Translations under genes and position numbers: made by a program | Part shown: positions 10,641 through 22,089 of the stretch, piece after piece | Numbering within the stretch: position 1 is the first letter of the stretch | Layout of the letters: every line of letters starts with the position of its first letter | The notes under the pieces: model-generated | Databases searched by the model: none | Told to the model about the DNA's origin: nothing | What the model saw: only the letters and a program-made list of their open reading frames with translations | NCBI RefSeq assembly: GCF_048128805.1 | Contig: NC_136013.1 | Span: 1,057,126-1,121,125 of the forward strand | Direction: 5' to 3' | DNA from: Centroberyx gerrardi | Lineage: Eukaryota; Chordata; Actinopteri; Beryciformes; Berycidae | Length of the DNA: 64,000 nt

Positions 10641-11458
10641 GACAGAGGGTTCAGGACTGAGAGAGAGAGAGAGAGAGAGAAGCTAAGGAGAGATATCTTA
10701 GCATCTGTCTTAGTATCTGTCTCTGTCTCTATATACACCTCTGACACTCTCCTGACACACTGCACCATCCAATCACAGGCCTTTAAGTTGCGTACATGGT
10801 AACACACAATTTAATTTCTGAACCAACCTCAAACTTGGTAAATCTGAGCCAACACACTCTGGAACATCAGGTTCATTTCTCATTAGTAAGTTCAGCAGGT
10901 TTGACCCTGTGGCCCAGGAAACTGCTTCAAAATCCACTGTTCCCTTTGCAAAATGCATCATGTTCTAAAAATAATGCTATTTTTCACTTTCCCTGTAAAG
11001 TCACTTTAACAATTTACTTTTGTGACCTTGTTTAACTGGATTATACTGAAACAGTTCAGACATTTTGAATCACAGCCTGGTCTGATAAACGTGAGCTTAT
11101 CAACTTGGCATTTTATTGATGTGTGAATGGTACATGATGTGATGATTTGTAATTTGTTTTATTTTACACAGTGTCTGCAAATCAAATCTGCCTTTCAGGA
11201 CAATACAGGTGTAGTTAATTGTTAACCTTTTTATGTGGCAAAATGATGAAAACAGAGATAAAAGGATACCACACAAAAAGCTTTACATTGTTGATTACAG
11301 ACTAATTTACAACCTAAAACCACAAACCCACCTCAGTACGGTCAGACAGTTCATTTTAGAGATGAAAAAGTTATATGGTTCTAAATTATATTGTTGTAAA
11401 TCTAATCATCATTCCCTCTGACAGGCTGGCATTAGCACTACCATGCTGCACTCTGTCC
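10641..11458. repeat. Duplicated upstream flank (second copy)
   Basis: Paralog of 300-1110, including a GA microsatellite at about 10659-10680. No gene was recognised. Confidence 0.8.
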
Positions 11459-11459
11459 A

Positions 11460-11697
11460 GTGTAGTAGTATACCATAGTATACTAGTATAGTAGTATACC
11501 ATAGTATAGTAGTATAGTAGTGTAGTAGTATACCATAGTATACTAGTATAGTAGCATACCATAGTATAGTAGTATATTAGTATACTAGTATAGTAGTATA
11601 GTAGTATATTAGTATACCATAGTATAGTAGTATATCATTATACCATAGTATAGTCATATAGTAATATACCATAGTATAGTATAGTAGTACAGTACAA
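11460..11697. repeat. AGTATAGT minisatellite
   Basis: Same repeat family as 1115-1478 and 21541-21870. It ends in AGTACAGT (11686-11693), a word also found at 21534-21541 on the other side of the LINE/BEL block. Confidence 0.85.
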
Positions 11698-12310
11698 ATT
11701 TACAGAAACATAGGCTCACTAGAAAAATATTTATGTGGGAAATCTCCAATAATTATCCTTGCGCCAATTAAGTAAAGTCTTTATTTTATATGACAGATTT
11801 ATGTTTTATTTTTCATAACAGATTAAGGTGTAACTTGCAGGAAATTAAAGCTAAGTTATTCCTTATGTATAAAGAAAAGGGGTCCATTGATATCTGGTAT
11901 AAACCTAAATTAAGGACATACTGTCAAATCAAGAACACTCATATTTCAGAACCCTATGCTATGTTAAACTTACCTAGATGTCCCAGATCTCTTTGTGCAC
12001 AGTTAAGGTCTGGTACATTACCACTAGCCATTGAAAGTTTAGTAAAACTCCTGAAGATGAAAGAAGTCTACTTTGTGATTTGGAAGAAACTGAGAACGAG
12101 ATTCATTTTATGTTCTATTGTCTGGCTTATGTTGTATTACAAATGACTTCCGTACGTATGAATTTCTTCTGGCTAGATGATTATGAAAAACTTGAAATAT
12201 GTTTTAGAAAGGGCAGTTCCCATATTGCTCGCTTCATTTGTAAAGCATGGGAAATAAGGCAAAATATTTTGTTTGTGTGAGTTTGCCGAATCTTTTTCCT
12301 TCTTTTACTA
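11694..12310 (+). pseudogene. LINE ORF C-terminal fragment
   Basis: Translation in two frames gives RCPRSLCAQLRSGTLPLAIE, then, after a shift near 12060, ETENEIHFMFYCLAY and HIARFICKAWEIRQNILFV. This Cys/His-rich tail is typical of the C-terminus of fish non-LTR retrotransposon proteins; I cannot fix the clade. The 5' part is missing. A possible 3' UTR tail of the same element lies beyond the BEL insertion at 21473-21533, ending in AATCAATCAATC. Confidence 0.6.
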
Positions 12311-12348
12311 TTATGTTGTACACCCAGCAGGTCCAGCAGCAGACAAGA

Positions 12349-13430
12349 TGGAACATAAAAAAGATGAAGGACAAGGCAGAAAACTCTTGAGACCAAATCA
12401 CAAGTCTCCAGCATTAAGTCCTCAGCGAAATCAAGCAGAACATCAGCCAGTTCGGCAGCAACTATGGAGAGAAGGAAGCAGCCATGATGAAGCAGCGGTC
12501 TACGAAGATGCAGCTGTATTGGAAGATGGATCACTTGATGAGTTAGCACAGACACCGCTGACCCATGAAGATCGAGCTCAACGGACAACTGAGTATGTAC
12601 AGAACCACTCTGTGTCGCAATACACTCCACAGCAATTTCCAGATTGTCAGACGCAGCAGCAAATCTTCAAAGATCCAGGACAAACCCAACCAAGGACAAG
12701 CCAACCTCCTCTTCATGCTTATTCAACAAATGCCAGGATGGAGCAGCATGTTAAGGATAAAAGAGCATATCACCTGAGAAATGAATTTCATATGCACGAT
12801 ACCACCCCTCGTCTCGTACGTCCTTCGTAGGTGACTACGTGTCTATGCCACTGCAAATGCCGAAGCACCTGGTCAGAAGAGAGTTAGTGAGTTCTGGGCT
12901 GCTGAAATTCGACGACCATCCAGAAAACTACTGGGCGTGGAAGACATCATTCCAAGGCATCACACAGGATCTCGACCTAACAGCAAGAGAGGAACTTGAC
13001 CTGCTCACCAAATGGCTTGGTCCAGAGTCATCCACACGAGCAAAGAGAATCAGGTCAGTCCACACCCACAATCCAACAGCAGGTGTCAACATGATAATGG
13101 CAACGCCTAGAAGACTGATACGGATGCCCTGAGGTGATTGAGCATGCTTTGATAAAAAGGCTTGAGGACTTCCCCCGCATCTACAAAAAAGACACTCTTC
13201 AACTGAGAGAGTTAGGAGATTTACTCCTAGAGGCGGATTCAGCAAAGTCTGGTGGACTCTTACCAGGCTTGGTGTATCTTGACACTGCACGGGGAGTTAA
13301 ACCCATTATTGAAAAGCTCCCATACGGTCTACAGGAAAGATGGATGACACTAGGCTCCAAGTACAAGGACGACTATCACGTCTCCTTTCCACCATTCAGC
13401 TTTTTTGTGAGATTCATTTGCAACTAGGCA
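12349..13430 (+). pseudogene. BEL/Pao gag
   Basis: The first frame (to 12830) is a hydrophilic N-terminal region starting MEHKKDEGQGRKLL. It is followed by the conserved Pao gag segment LKFDDHPENYWAWKTSFQ (12839-13132) and, in a third frame from 13134, VIEHALIKRLEDFPR and LPYGLQERWMTLGSKYKDDY. Two or more frameshifts near 12830 and 13110 break it. Gag would form the particle in which cDNA is made. Confidence 0.8.
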
Positions 13431-13749
13431 AAGACCAGAAATGATCCAAGCTTTGCATTCTCCTCAGGTAGCAGCTGGAGCCATGCAAAATCAGAAAAAA
13501 TAGTCAAGTATGATCAGAAGACATCCGTCTCAGTAAGAAAAATGGAGGTGTCAACCACAACTCCAACCTCAGCCTTGTACACCTGGACAGAAAGCAGAGG
13601 AACTGGACAAGCAATGCCCTATTCACAATAAGTCACATCCTTTGGCAAAGTGTTGTGGATTTAGAAGCAAGCACCTAGATGAAAGGAAAGCCTACCTGAA
13701 AGAAAGATCAATTTGCTTCTGATGCTGTGCATCCACCAAACACATTGCA

Positions 13750-14680
13750 ATGGACTGCAAGATCACTGTGAAATGCAAGGAATGTGACAGCGAAAAGCAC
13801 ATCTCCGCGTTACACCCAGGACCTGCTCCTTGGTCAGCTGAATTGTCCACAACGGAACAAGAGCAAGGCGGGGAGCTAGACAGTGATGCAAGACCTGAGA
13901 TCACATCTAGGTGCACAGGGATATGCGGTGCTGCTCCCAGGCCTAGATCATGCTCCCAAATATGCCTGGTGAGTGTCTACCCCTCTAACCATCCTGATAA
14001 GGCAGAGAGAGTTTATGCAGTGCTAGATGACCAAAGCAATCGGTCACTGGCAAAGTCAGAATTCTTTGATCTTTTTAGCGTCAGCGGCCACTCAACCCCT
14101 ACACCCTGAGGACATGCTCAGGTGTAAAGAAGACGGGGGGAAGGAAGGCAAGTAACTTCACAGTTGAATCACTTGACGGAAAACAAAGGTAGCACTTCCC
14201 ACTATCATAGAACGCAATATGATGCCGGGTGACATCTGAAATCCCCACAGCTGATATCACGCAGAACTTTCCTCATCTCGCAGCAGTGGCAGACAAGATA
14301 CCAAAACTAGACCCCAGCGCTCCTATCCTTCTCTTGCTAGGAAGGGGCATACTGAGTGTGCACAAGGTACGTGAGCAGTACAGTGGGCCTTATAACACAC
14401 CATACGCACAGCGACTAGATTTAGGTTGGGTCATTATGGGTGAGATTTGCCTCGATGAAGCCCACAAGCCAGATGATGTCAATGTCTACAAGACTAGTGT
14501 GCTTCTTAATGGTCATGCCTCATTTCTCACTCCATGCACTAACAGTATCTATGTTAAGGAGCGATTCAGTGCTCCTCCAGAGCAGTATCTTCCGGTCCTA
14601 ACATGCTATACAGAGAAGCAGTCCCAGACCTCATTATCAACAACAAAATGTGTTTCAGGCCATTTGTCAGCCTAGTGATA
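13750..14680 (+). pseudogene. BEL/Pao protease region
   Basis: AERVYAVLDDQSNRSLA at about 14008-14055 carries the DDQSN active-site loop of the Pao-type retropepsin. The following frame from 14229 has LLGRGILSVHKVREQYSGP and RLDLGWVIMGEICLDE, the region that follows the protease in Pao pol. A stop and frameshift lie between 14109 and 14229. The frame ends where the 14690-15955 insertion begins. Confidence 0.8.
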
Positions 14681-14689
14681 ATAACCATA

Positions 14690-15955
14690 TTAACAAAGCT
14701 ACAGGCCAATATGAACAAATTCATAGGCAATTCTATTCAATTGGAAACATGAGTGATTAAAGTGATTAATTAGTATCGTACATATATTATCATACATATA
14801 TTATATTATTATATTATTTCTTGATCAATAAAGTTCTATCTTATCTTACTACAGGAGCAATAGATGTGCGCATCAAAGCACCATGTCCAAATGCATTTCC
14901 CTATTTAAATCGCAAACAATAACACACCATAAACATTCAATTAATTTGTGACGCCAACCTAAACCTCCTACATGTGGTTTCCAGCCGTCCAGGAGGGAGC
15001 CGTGACTCGGTGCTGCAGAACAGCAGGGTGTTGTGCGTCTTGACCAGGTGCTGCTGGAGATGCACGGCGCATATTGGACTGAATGGAAGTTAAATTAACC
15101 AGTCTCAAGACTAACTAGTTTGTCTCTAGGTGATAGAGGTTATGCATTGACCACATTGCTAAAGCCACAACTGATAAACCTTCAGACCCCTCAGCAGCGA
15201 TCATATAATTATCATACGGCCACTCGCTCCGCCACAGAGCGCAGCATACTGTGCTGGAAGGCTGTGATGAGTTTGGACGCCGCAGGAAGAAAGCTCCTGT
15301 CAAGAGCTACAGTCAAACCAGTGTCCAACTCCGCTGATGACTGGACACCTGACAGCACAGTCTCCATATTATTCCCACAATCCTTTGCAGCGCCCTGCCG
15401 TCCGCCTGGAGCTAATAAACTGCATCTATTTGGAGTTAGACTGTGGCTGACGCTTTTTCAATTCTAACTGTAGGCCTAAGTCAAACTGTTTCTTTTTCAT
15501 TGAATTCAAGGTGTGTTTCTGATGTTGCAGCATTTACAGCATCAGTAATTTCTTGCCATGTTTTTTTTTCTCAGTTGCTGTCACTCCACCGCTTACACTT
15601 TTAAAAAGTATATATATTTTTTTCTCTCACTCCCGACAACACTATTTCAGAGTTTGAATTTTTCTTCTTGGGTCTGTTTGCCATTCTCCACCACTCCAGT
15701 AATGCTTTTCCATTTGCACACGACCCTTCAGACAGCAGGCCTTTTATGGAGTTGCCAGGGCATCTACCTATGCTAATCAGTCAACAGGCACGCGCATCCA
15801 ATTAAGGAACAAGTGGCATTCATCATCAGATACACCTGGAATACGCAAAAATCGAGACTCTGCGCATGCTTCATGAATCCCACGTTGGTTTTATGTAGGC
15901 ATGTTTCTTAAGAACAAAAGTAAGAACAATTTAAGAAAAGTTTCGTGAATGAGGC
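14690..15955. mobile_element. Composite insertion in BEL pol with a PIF/Harbinger transposase remnant
   Basis: The BEL protein is interrupted here and resumes at about 15960. The left end contains a LINE-like tail (TTCTATCTTATCTTA, 14835-14850). The middle contains the transposase remnant listed separately. The right end, GTTTCGTGAATGAGGCCCA at 15941-15959, looks like a transposon terminus, but I found no matching left end. The peptide NVFQ can be read on both sides of the insert, so a short target duplication is possible. Confidence 0.5.
14945..15312 (+). pseudogene. PIF/Harbinger-type (HARBI1-like) transposase fragment
   Basis: In successive frames the translation gives CDANLNLLHVVSSRPGGSRD and SVLQNSRV, then SLGDRGYALTTLLKPQL, and QQRSYNYHTATRSATERSIL. 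These match in order the CDA...WPG..HDS, LGDSGYP and RYN.AH..TR..VER blocks of HARBI1-like DDE transposases. The GDRGY block would hold the second catalytic Asp and SATER the Glu. Stop codons and shifts near 15090 show it is dead. It sits in the plus orientation inside BEL pol. Confidence 0.7.
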
Positions 15956-15959
15956 CCAA

Positions 15960-16910
15960 TGTATTCCAAAGGATCCCTGATGATGACAAACTCAACCTTT
16001 CTGTAGAAGATAGCATCTTAACGTCATGGACAAAGAAGTGTACACTGATGAGGAAAACCACTGGGTGGCACCCTTGTCATTTCGCCTAACTTGCAGGCCA
16101 CTTCCAAACAACAGGGAGCAGGCATCACACCGGCTCTCTTCCCTGCAGCACACTCTCCGGAAAAGGCCAGACATGAGAGAGCATTTTTTTGACTTTATGC
16201 AGAAAGTCTTTGACAACCATCAAGCAGCACCAGCTCCTCCACCACAACAAGGTGAAGAGTGCTGGTACCTGCCTATTTTTGGTGTGTAACACCCCCAGAA
16301 ACCTGGCAAGATCAGGGTGGTCTTCAATTCGAGTGCCCAATACAAAGGCATTTCCCTCAACAACATACTCTTGAGTGGACCTGACCTAAATAACACACTG
16401 CTAGGTGTCCTGCTCCGAAAAGAACAAGTGGCCATTACAGCTGACATCAAGCGGATGTTCTACTGCTTCAAAGTCAGGGAAATCAGGGAATTTTCTCAGG
16501 TTCCTGTGGCACAAAGATAATGACCCAGACAAAGACATCATTGATTACAGAATGATTGTGCATGTTTTTGGAAACAGCCCCTCTCCAGCTGTAGCCACAA
16601 CAAGCAGCACGACTTGGTGAGGCAGAGCATGACTCAGAGGCAAAGGAGTTTGTCCTGAGGATTTTTTATGTTGACTATCGTCTTGCATCTGTGTCCAGTG
16701 AAGCTGAAGCTGTCGATCTCCTGAAACGCACAAAGAGGATGCTGGCAGAGTCAAACTTGAGGCTTCACAAAATAGCCTCAAACAGTGCCCAAGTTATGGA
16801 GGCATTCTCACCAGAAGACAGAGCCAAGGAACTCAAGGATCTGGACTTGGGTGCTGACCCTCTACCTCTCCAGCGAAGCCTAGGAGTGAGCTGAAATCTA
16901 CAGAATGACA
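15960..16910 (+). pseudogene. BEL/Pao reverse transcriptase
   Basis: Segments in alternating frames: EVYTDEENHWVAPLSFRLTC, RPLPNNREQASHRLSSLQHT, GEECWYLPIFGV, RVVFNSSAQYKGISLNNIL, LSGPDLNNTLLGVLLRKEQV and AITADIKRMFYCFKVRE (motif A with its Asp). FYVDYRLASVSSEAEAVDLL, where the YVDD box reads YVDY, comes before LAESNLRLHKIASNS. The altered active-site box and several shifts make it non-functional. Confidence 0.8.
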
Positions 16911-16999
16911 GTTTAACATTCAAAGTGTCACATGATGTCAAGCCATTCACACGAAGAGGAATACTGTCTACAGTCAATAGTCTCTCTACGACCCCCTTG

Positions 17000-17352
17000 G
17001 ATTTGTTTCCCCCATTACTATCCAGGGCAGGGCCCTAGTAGGAGAGCTCTCTTCACAGCAGCATGAATGGGATTTACCTCTCCCAGCAGACAAAGAGGCA
17101 CAATGGAAAGCGTGGTCTGACTCTCTAACAGAGCTTGAACAATTGCAGATCCATAGGCCCTACATACCAATCTCATTGTCACACACTCAGTGGAGGGAAT
17201 TGTGCATCTTTTCAGATGCATCTACAATGGCAATAGCCACGGTAGTTTACGTTCGTGTTGTGGACACAAAAGGACAGTGCCATTTATAATGGGAAAATCA
17301 AATACCATACCCTGCTCATACCATCCCACGCCTAGAACTGTGTGTTGCAGTC
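17000..17352 (+). pseudogene. BEL/Pao RNase H-like domain, 5' part
   Basis: Reads ISLSHTQWRELCIFSDASTM (first Asp of the RNase H fold) and TIPRLELCVAVL, where it is cut by the element at 17356. The remainder continues as VLAVELAELIRGEIDMELHA at 18299. Removing the insert and one TTA copy joins the two parts in frame. Confidence 0.8.
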
Positions 17353-17936
17353 TTACGCCCAGGCCACACAGCCTACCTGAGCAGCGCGTGTGCGTCGTGG
17401 AACCTGTTGCTTTTCATTTCGGCGCCCATGTTAACAGGTTAGAGCAGCCACACAGCCCGCGTGAGCAGCGCGGCTCAGGCGCGGTGCGGCTGCGGCTCAT
17501 CTAGAGATTCGGCGTGTCGCCTATTTTTTTCACGTGACGCGCATGGTTCTCAGCAAAAATAGACAGTGAAAATGATCTGTTGATAGTGATATTGACATCA
17601 TACCAGCAACATTACACCTTTCAATACAGTTTCAATATCTATATCTGTAGAATATGTCACAGACATGAAAAAAATAATTATTCTTTTTAACTCAACACTT
17701 CCTGTTTCCGTTTCAAATTAAAAGCCCTCTAGCGTTTCTGTGGACAGAATTCCTTCATTTGTTAACACAAGGCTTTTATTGTGAAATATTTGCAGGACCG
17801 TGTTGTAGAAAATTCAGTGACTTGCACGGCTAAATTAGTTGAGTACCGGCTTTTAACTGTGGAAATACGGTAATCATAGCAACAATAGTTAATAAGTTAA
17901 AAGAACATCAGGTGAAGGGCAGTTTTTTTCTGGTGT

Positions 17937-17938
<2 letters not shown>

Positions 17939-17977
<39 letters not shown>
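17939..17977. repeat. (CT)n microsatellite
   Basis: Uninterrupted CT run inside the TTA-flanked element. Confidence 0.9.
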
Positions 17978-17982
<5 letters not shown>

Positions 17983-18114
17983 AGGGTAAACAAAAATGAC
18001 ATATATATATCATTTATATATATAAATAATGACATGAAATGAAACATTCTATGGCCATTATCAAAGGCAAACTCAATGTAGAAAGATTGGGCTGGAAGGC
18101 AGTGCCTCAGCAGA

Positions 18115-18200
18115 GCCTCAGCAGCGCCGCAGCAGCGCCGCAGCAGCGCCGCAGCAGCGCCGCAGCAGCGCCGCAGCAGCGCCGCAGCAGTGCCGCAGCA
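18115..18200. repeat. GC-rich GCAGCGCCGCA triplet repeat
   Basis: About seven copies of CAGCGCCGCAG-like units inside the TTA-flanked element. An open frame through it (about 17889-18269, minus) is a repeat artefact. Confidence 0.85.
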
Positions 18201-18298
18201 GCAACGCTGTCTGTGTGGACACCACAGGCGTGCGAGCCACAGCAGTTCAGCGAGGTAGCCGTCACACACAGGTAGAGGTAGGCGGTGTGGCCCGGGTG

Positions 18299-20174
18299 TT
18301 AGCTGTTGAGCTGGCTGAACTGATAAGAGGAGAGATTGACATGGAGCTGCATGCAGTCAAGTCAGTCACTGATAGTCGTATAGTGCTTGGCTACATTCAC
18401 AACACCGGGTTCTATGTGTATGTTGCAAACAGGGTGGCATGCATAAGGAAATCTACCAAACCGGACCAGTGGCATCATGTCGGTTCAGAGCAAAACCCAG
18501 CTGATCACGGTACCAGACGTGTCCCAGCAGCACACTTACCACACACCAGCTGGTTCTCTGGCTCAGAATTCCTGAGACAGGCTGACGTACAGGAATTCAT
18601 TGAGGCAGAGTCTTTCAAGCTAGTGGAACCGGATTTGGATGATGAGATTTGGCCGCAGGTGACCACACTCATAACCAAGGCCACAGAGCAGCCACTTGGG
18701 TCAGATAGGTTTCAGCGCTTCTCAAGCTGGAAGTCCCTTGTGAGAGGAATTGCAACACTTAGCCACATTGCTAAGTCATTCTCCAGAGCTTCACACACAG
18801 ACAACTGCAGAGGCTGGCACAACTGCAAAATACCCCACACCACAGAATTCTTACAGACCAGGACGTCTATCATCAGAGCTGTACAACAGGAGACAAGGAG
18901 AAGAGGAGTTCAAGACTCTGACACAGGATGGGAAAGTGTCACGACAAAGCCCTCTTAAAACTCTGGACCCCTTCATCAACGAGGAGGGTTTGATGAGAGT
19001 TGGTGGTCGTGTCCAGTCAGACGATCTCTTAGAACATCCTGTGGTTATCCCGGCCAGTCACCATGTAGCCACACTGTTAGTCCGACACTATCATGATAAA
19101 GTAGCTCACCAAGGGTGCCATTTTGAAGAAGGTGCCTTACGCACCGCTGGGCTCTGGATCGTTGGAGGCAAAAGACTCATTTCCAGTGTGATCTACAAAT
19201 GTGTCACATGCAGGAACTTGAGAGGAAGGCTTGAGGATCAGAGAATGTCAGACCTACCTGCAGATAGGGTTGCTGTGGATCCACCATTCACTCACGTAGG
19301 CCTTGATATTTTCAGGCCATGGAGCATCATATCTCACTACACAAGAGGGAATACTGCTAAAAGCAAAAGATGGGCTGTCTTATTGAGTGATTGAGTCCAT
19401 GACGACTTCTAGTTTAATTAATTCTTTGAGATGTTTCTTGTCAATTCAAGGGCTTGCCAAGCACCTTCGTCTGACAGAGGCACAAATGTCATTGGAGCTT
19501 GCAAGGAACTCCAAATCAACACTGAAGACACAGAGATCAAGAGATACTTACAGGACCAAGGCTGCACATGGACGTTCAATGCACCCCAGTCATCCCATAT
19601 GGGAGGAGCATGGGAGCGAATGATTGGCATTGCTTGGCGCATCCTTGATGCACTCCTGCTGAAAAATGGCACTACACGACTCACACATGAAGTTTTGACT
19701 ACCTTAATGGCTGAGGTCATGGCCATCATGAATGCCAGACCCTTGGTTCCTGTCTCAACCGACGCAGAAATGCCTGAAATTCTCTCACCTGCAATGCTCT
19801 TAGCACAGAAAGCTAGCATTGCACCAGCTCCGCCAGGAGACTTTAAGATGGATTACGTCTGCAAAGGCCAGTGGCGGCAGGTCCAAAGTCTAGCAGATTC
19901 TTTCTGGAAAAGATGGAGACAAGAGTATCTGACAACATTGCAGACTAGGAGGAAGTGGACTGACAAGAAACTCAACCTTCAAGAAGGTGATGTCGTTTTG
20001 CTGAAGGACAGTCAGGTGAAGCACAATGAATGGCCAGTTGGACTCATTGTAAAGGCTATACCAAGCAGTGACAACAGAGTTCGCAAAGTCATGGTGAAGA
20101 CTAATAAACAAGGGACTGTCAAGGAATATCTCAGGCCTATCCATAAGATAGTTCTGCTTCTATCTAGTAATTAA
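18299..20174 (+). pseudogene. BEL/Pao RNase H 3' part and integrase
   Basis: The RNase H part gives VTDSRIVLGYIHNTGFYVYV and EQNPADHGTRRVPAAHL. The integrase follows in three frames: the HHCC region (VRHYHDKVAHQGCHFEEGAL, CVTCRNLRGRL), THVGLDIFRPW with the first Asp, SDRGTNVIGACKELQ with the second Asp, and SHMGGAWERMIGIAW with the Glu. All three catalytic residues of the DDE core are still visible. A terminal domain typical of Pao elements follows (FWKRWRQEYLTTLQ, WPVGLIVKAIPSSDNRVRKV). Frameshifts near 18955 and 19390-19430 disable it. Confidence 0.85.
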
Positions 20175-20224
20175 TAAAAGGACTGGAAAATAGTGGTATA
20201 ATTGTAATTATACCAGGCGGGGAG

Positions 20225-21466
20225 TGTTCTGACCCCGGTTGGATGTTGCTTCACTGACCTCTGTTGGTTGTTTTTGGGTACTACCTAACCAGTTAAGTTT
20301 TGTTTTTTGTATCCTTCATTTTCCCAGTCCAGCACGTCAGCCTGCAGTGTGCATGATAGTTTTCTTTCTCTTTCGTTGAAACCTTGGAGTTGATATGTCC
20401 GTAAGTACAGATACTTACCTGTTTTAATGTGATAAATACTAAATGATACAAAAAAGTTAAATATGTTAAAAGAAGTTGAGTTGCATCTAGTATGTAGAAA
20501 TAATGTACTGCTTTTTTGGGGGATGTTGCTAGCTATCTAATTCTTGAGCTGATGTGTCCAAGCTAATTGTATATCCTGAGATCAGTCAAATTCATTTTAA
20601 TTGAATTCATTGTGTTTAAAGGATAAGGCTGGTGTTTTTTAATGCATTTCTTACCGTCAACAAATCCTATGAAAATAACAAAATCAGCAATGATTTTGTT
20701 TTGCCAACAAGTCTCGTCCATGTAGCCGGTGCCCAATGAAGCCATGTCCCAGCAGCCATAGAACTCCATTGTATTAAAAAAACTATTAAAAACACGTCAC
20801 AGAGCCATGCCGTTGCACTGGGCAGCATATTTCATCATCACGATGCACCGGGCCAGCCAACTTTTTCCTCAAACAACTTAATAAGCCGGCTGTAAAGACT
20901 TTGCGATCTCAGGAAAGTAGTTCTGTAGCACCGAAAATAGTCCCCGGCGTAATGAAGAACTTGTTCCCATTTGAATTTGACTTGGTAATAACTATAACAG
21001 CCTGACTTTTCGTGGTAACAGTTAGCGATTTTAAAAATTGAAACTATGTCTTGAGCTGTATTTCAAGATTTTTAGCTTACAATTAGAGCCAATGACTTCC
21101 GGGTCGAAGGCTAAAAACAGTACGTGGGATGTCAGAAAGTAACGGGAGTAGAGCAAACGCATTGTTGATTTTGTTAATTTCATAGGATTTGTTGACGGTA
21201 AGCAATGCATTAAAAAACACCGGCCTTATCCTTTAAACAAATGGAACTATGTACACATATGGAATTTTGAGTTCATATATAGATGTGGACAATGTATGTG
21301 AGCTCAACAGTAACACTGTACCATTGTTTGTATTTTTTTAATTTTACAGTTTAAGCCACCAGTAAAGCCATTCTGAAAAGAAGATAACGGTTTATTGGAC
21401 TTTTTTATTAGTTATCTGTCTAGCCTTGCACAGAGACGCAATTGCGATGGCAGAAAAGTGATAGTG
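20225..21466 (+). repeat. BEL/Pao 3' LTR (outer end uncertain), split by a TTAA MITE
   Basis: Begins TGTTCTGACC right after GGCGGGGAG, the polypurine tract. The right end is inferred from a short TTATGT word and is not proved by a second LTR. Without the MITE at 20620-21232 the LTR would be about 0.6 kb. Confidence 0.55.
20620..21232. mobile_element. 613-bp MITE with long inverted ends and TTAA duplication
   Basis: Ends AGGATAAGGC...GCCTTATCCT with TTAA on each side (20616-20619 and 21233-21236). About 75 bp at each end are near-perfect inverted repeats. TTAA targeting is known for piggyBac and Kolobok elements; which family is not decided. No transposase. Confidence 0.85.
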
Positions 21467-21540
21467 TTATGTAAGTCCGTGTGGGCTGGGCACCTTGTGT
21501 GTATGACACTTAAATCAACTAAATCAATCAATCAGTACAG

Positions 21541-21870
21541 TGGTATATTAGTATAGTCGTATAGTAATATACCATAGTATAGTACTAGTACAGTAGTATA
21601 TTAGTATAGTACTAGTACAGTAGTATAGTAGTATACCATAGTATAGTTGTATATTAGTATAGTATAGTAGTATAGGAGTATACCGTGGTATATTCGTATA
21701 GTAGTATACCATATTATAGCAGTATATATAGTATAGTAGTATATCATAGTATAGTAGTATATTAGTATAGTAGTATACCATAGTATAGTAGTATACTATA
21801 GTAGAGTATAAATAGTACTATACCACAGTATAGTAGTATACCATAGTATAGTAGTATAGTAGTACAGTAT
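21541..21870. repeat. AGTATAGT minisatellite
   Basis: Same family as 1115-1478 and 11460-11697; possibly the right half of the array that was split by the LINE/BEL block. Confidence 0.85.
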
Positions 21871-22089
21871 ACTAGTCCATTGCAGCAGCTTTCACCTTAA
21901 TGGCTCCTTCTCTCTTTTTTAGATTTGGTTTTACTTGAACTACTTGATTTTACTCTGCCCTTGTTTTTAGATTGTTTTGAATGTTTTATTTTGTCCCATA
22001 TATGTTGATTATGCTGTTCCATTTTCTATTTTTACATATTGATTGTGTTTTTTATGCTTATGTACTGGAATGTTTTATTCCATGTATTT

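Larger units (their letters stand above)
17356..18298. mobile_element. 943-bp DNA transposon/MITE with 23-bp TIRs and TTA duplication
   Basis: Flanked by TTA at 17353-17355 and 18299-18301. Left TIR 17356-17378 and right TIR 18276-18298 match at 20 of 23 positions when one is reversed. The TTA target and its clean excision from the RNase H codons fit a PIF/Harbinger-type non-autonomous element. Inside are a CT run (17939-17977), a TATA tract (18001-18026) and GCCGCAGCA-type triplets (18115-18200). No transposase frame. Confidence 0.85.
12317..21466 (+). mobile_element. BEL/Pao LTR retrotransposon, decayed and invaded by later insertions
   Basis: Plus-strand order: gag (12349-13430), protease (13750-14680), RT (15960-16900), RNase H (17000-17355 plus 18299-18560), integrase (18960-20174), a purine tract (20215-20224) and a 3' LTR beginning TGTTCTGACC at 20225. 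No matching 5' LTR was found; the sequence before gag is a LINE tail. TTATGT at 12311-12316 and 21467-21472 might mark the insertion site, but this is tentative. The coding parts carry many frameshifts. Insertions inside it are at about 14690-15955, 17356-18298 and 20620-21232. Confidence 0.85.
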
